Origin: Proteus vulgaris
GTDB lineage: Bacteria > Pseudomonadota > Gammaproteobacteria > Enterobacterales > Enterobacteriaceae
Direction of reading: 5' to 3'
NCBI RefSeq assembly: GCF_016239305.1
Contig: NZ_JAEHOQ010000008.1
Coordinates: 95,169-159,168 of the forward strand
Length of the DNA stretch: 64,000 bases
The notes under the pieces are model-generated. The model worked only from the letters and a program-made list of their open reading frames with translations. It did not search any database and was not told where the DNA came from. Below, in pieces: positions 62,271 through 64,000 of the stretch. Position 1 is the first letter of the stretch. Each line of letters opens with the position of its first letter. A program made the position numbers and the translations under genes.

Positions 62271-63086
62271 ATGTCCTATCAATGTCCATTATGTAATCAG
62301 GCTCTTTCTCTTCGAACTCACAGTTGGGTATGTGAAAATAATCATCAGTTTGATTGTGCGAAAGAAGGGTATGTAAATTTGCTACCAGTGCAATTTAAAC
62401 GCTCGAAGGAGCCAGGTGATAGCGCTGAAATGATAAATGCTCGCCGTGAGTTTTTAGATGCAGGTTTTTATCAGCCAATGAGAGATAAAGTGGCTGATTT
62501 ACTACAAACATTGTTGCCTATAGATAATAGCGTTGTATTGGATATTGGTTGCGGTGAAGGCTATTACACCCACCAGTTTTATCAAAATCTAAAATTACAT
62601 AACCCACAAGTATATGGCTTAGATGTTTCTAAAGTTGCTATAAGATATGCAGCTAAACGTTATTCATCTATCCATTTTTGTGTGGCTTCAAGTCAGCGTT
62701 TGCCCTTTTGTGATGCTTCTTTAAATGCTGTTATTCGTATTTATGCTCCTTGTAATAGTGATGAATTAGCAAGAGTCATTGTAAATAATGGATATATTAT
62801 TACGGTCACTCCTGCACCTCGTCACCTCTACCAGCTAAAAGCACTGATTTATTCAGAAGTACATCTTCATCCATTAAAAGAAGAACAATTTGATGGTTTT
62901 AATAAAGTGGCTGAACATCAAGTTGCTTATATGATGCATTTAAACGGTAAACAGGCTTTTGATTTATTACAAATGACACCATTTGCATGGCGAGCAAGTG
63001 AAGAAGTGAAACAAGTATTAGCTGAAAGTGAATGTTTTGAATGTGAAACGGACTTTTTAATTCGTGTTTATCAACGTTATGCTTAA
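62271..63086 (+). CDS. rlmA: 23S rRNA (guanine-745-N1) methyltransferase RlmA
   Basis: 271 residues from the ATG at 62271 (an in-frame ATG upstream adds 20 residues and is ignored). An N-terminal zinc finger ([20 protein letters not shown], then [14 protein letters not shown]) precedes the SAM-binding motif [12 protein letters not shown]. Later [12 protein letters not shown] and [10 protein letters not shown] match RlmA. It methylates G745 in helix 35. It faces mntP across a shared terminator, as in E. coli gene order. Confidence 0.93.
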   Translation: MSYQCPLCNQALSLRTHSWVCENNHQFDCAKEGYVNLLPVQFKRSKEPGDSAEMINARREFLDAGFYQPMRDKVADLLQTLLPIDNSVVLDIGCGEGYYTHQFYQNLKLHNPQVYGLDVSKVAIRYAAKRYSSIHFCVASSQRLPFCDASLNAVIRIYAPCNSDELARVIVNNGYIITVTPAPRHLYQLKALIYSEVHLHPLKEEQFDGFNKVAEHQVAYMMHLNGKQAFDLLQMTPFAWRASEEVKQVLAESECFECETDFLIRVYQRYA

Positions 63087-63120
63087 TAACGATAAATAAT
63101 AAACAATTTATGATGTAAAT

Positions 63121-63162
63121 AAAAAAAGCTTAGGCATTATATTCAAACCTAAGCTTTTTATT
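63121..63162. terminator. Bidirectional terminator between rlmA and mntP
   Basis: AAAAAGCTTAGG pairs perfectly with CCTAAGCTTTTT. A and T tracts on both arms allow use from either side by the convergent genes. Confidence 0.92.
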
Positions 63163-63182
63163 GTGTTCTGTTGAATTAGCGA

Positions 63183-63770
63183 TTATTTAGCGTACATAAA
63201 TAATTCAAGGTGTTCGAATACAATATTAAAGCCGATAGCAATTAATACGATCCCACCAATAATTTCTGCTTTTTTCCCAAGCACTGGGCCAATATAACGA
63301 CCAATTAGCATACCTAGTGTTGCCATGATCATCGTCATCATACCAATGGTCATCGCAGTATGAACAATATTCACTTGAAGGAATGCTAAACCAACACCAA
63401 TTGCCATTGCATCAAGGCTGGTGGCAATACCGGTTGCAATTAAAGAAAGCGAGCCATGGCGTTGTGGAGCGGCTTCTTCGCAAGGACATTCATCACCACG
63501 TTTTACGCTTTGGTAAATCATACGGCTACCAAGAATAAACAGTAATCCAAAGGCAACCCAGTGATCCCATTGAATAATATATTGGCTAGTATATAAACCT
63601 AATGCCCAACCAATAACTGGTGTGCTGGCTTCAATAATACCAAATATAAATCCAGTGCGGAGTGCTTCACGAAAGCGAGGTTTGTGTAATGTGGCACCTT
63701 TACAGACTGCAACAGCAAATGCATCCATAGAAAGGGCAAGGGCGAGGATGATAGTAGCGTAGAAACTCAT
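63183..63770 (-). CDS. mntP: Manganese efflux pump MntP
   Basis: 195 residues from the ATG at 63770 (GAGG site). Six hydrophobic helices; [16 protein letters not shown] near the N terminus and [17 protein letters not shown] in the middle are the paired DUF204 motifs with their conserved Asp residues (MDAFAV, LDAMAIG), expected to bind Mn2+. It exports excess manganese. A longer frame upstream (to 63833) overlaps the leader hairpin and is not used. Controlled by the riboswitch upstream. Confidence 0.94.
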   Translation of the reverse strand: MSFYATIILALALSMDAFAVAVCKGATLHKPRFREALRTGFIFGIIEASTPVIGWALGLYTSQYIIQWDHWVAFGLLFILGSRMIYQSVKRGDECPCEEAAPQRHGSLSLIATGIATSLDAMAIGVGLAFLQVNIVHTAMTIGMMTMIMATLGMLIGRYIGPVLGKKAEIIGGIVLIAIGFNIVFEHLELFMYAK

Positions 63771-63781
63771 AATAAAGCCTC

Positions 63782-63821
63782 GGTTGGGGTATTTCCATAT
63801 ACACACAATTGACCCCCAACC
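63782..63821 (-). promoter_or_regulatory. Expression-platform hairpin of mntP leader
   Basis: On the minus strand GGTTGGGG (63814-63821) pairs with CCCCAACC (63782-63789). The 3' arm abuts the GAGG ribosome site (63778-63781), so folding could block translation. Confidence 0.65.
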
Positions 63822-63837
63822 AAAGAAGTACAATCAT

Positions 63838-63968
63838 GTGTCTATGGTCTTGCCAACCGTATTACATTACGGCATCTGCACCACGCTAAATAAAAATAAG
63901 CGAGCATGTTGATACAGATTTCTTAAAATAATAATTAATTTTTATTTTAAGACAGGCTACTCCCCAAT
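63838..63968 (-). ncRNA. yybP-ykoY manganese riboswitch
   Basis: On the minus strand the leader begins with TTGGGGAGTAGCCTG, has a paired AT-rich stem (CTTAAAATAA and TTATTTTAAG), then TATCAACATGCTCG, a second stem around GCCGTAATG, and ends GGCAAGACCATAGACAC. These are the conserved blocks of the yybP-ykoY Mn2+ aptamer as in E. coli mntP. Mn2+ binding turns on mntP translation. Confidence 0.88.
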
Positions 63969-64000
63969 GACTTGATGCAGAAGATAACATATTATTTCTG

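Overview
The window is AT-rich enterobacterial chromosome, almost certainly from the genus Proteus. The best evidence is the tandem flagellin pair flaA/flaB next to fliDST and fliAZ, together with Proteus-like versions of putA, gltP, cycA, rlmA and mntP. The flagellin sequences do not settle the species.

Region 1 (about 1-23.9 kb) is the late half of an integrated siphovirus. It runs portal (cut by the window edge), head morphogenesis, DUF2213 protease/scaffold, decoration protein, major capsid, connector and neck proteins, tail terminator, tail tube and tail chaperone. It then continues with the tape measure, a lambda-type M-L-K-I-J tail-tip block, small tip-associated proteins and a tail fibre. 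Between chaperone and tape measure (7.84-11.34 kb) sits a cargo block with terminators at its edges and between cassettes. It holds a P22 immI-like immunity module (Ant antirepressor, Arc-like and Mnt-like ribbon-helix-helix repressors), a HigB-HigA-SecB-like toxin-antitoxin-chaperone system, and a small lipoprotein. The prophage ends with a phage-borne homologue of DNA polymerase III theta (HolE/HOT family) and a large inverted repeat.

Region 2 (24-33 kb) is ordinary and accessory chromosome: gltP, three secreted or lipoprotein genes of unknown role, a short DUF2933-type protein behind a MerR-like promoter, an NTF2-like protein, glpM, small conserved proteins, an alpha/beta-hydrolase-like protein and elaA.

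Region 3 (33-40 kb) is flagellar. fliDST runs leftward from a good sigma-28 promoter; flaA and flaB run rightward; fliA and fliZ follow. flaA has a near-consensus sigma-28 promoter and optimised codons. flaB has a degraded promoter and AT-rich codons, as expected of a silent recombination partner.

Region 4 (40-46.5 kb) is proline use. putA and putP are divergent, with GTTGCA-type PutA operators between them. putP carries a one-base deletion in an A tract that splits it. A candidate small RNA lies between fliZ and putA.

Region 5 (46.5-57.4 kb) holds three tandem paralogues of a secreted YD-repeat-like protein, one unknown gene, a chaperone-usher fimbrial operon (pilin, chaperone, usher, tip protein, second chaperone), and a tRNA-Lys(CUU) gene with its own promoter and terminator.

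Region 6 (57.6-64 kb) is core-like: cycA, two universal stress proteins flanking a metallo-beta-lactamase-fold hydrolase, psiE, rlmA, and mntP behind a yybP-ykoY manganese riboswitch.

All calls come from reading the sequence and from remembered family features; no database search was run.
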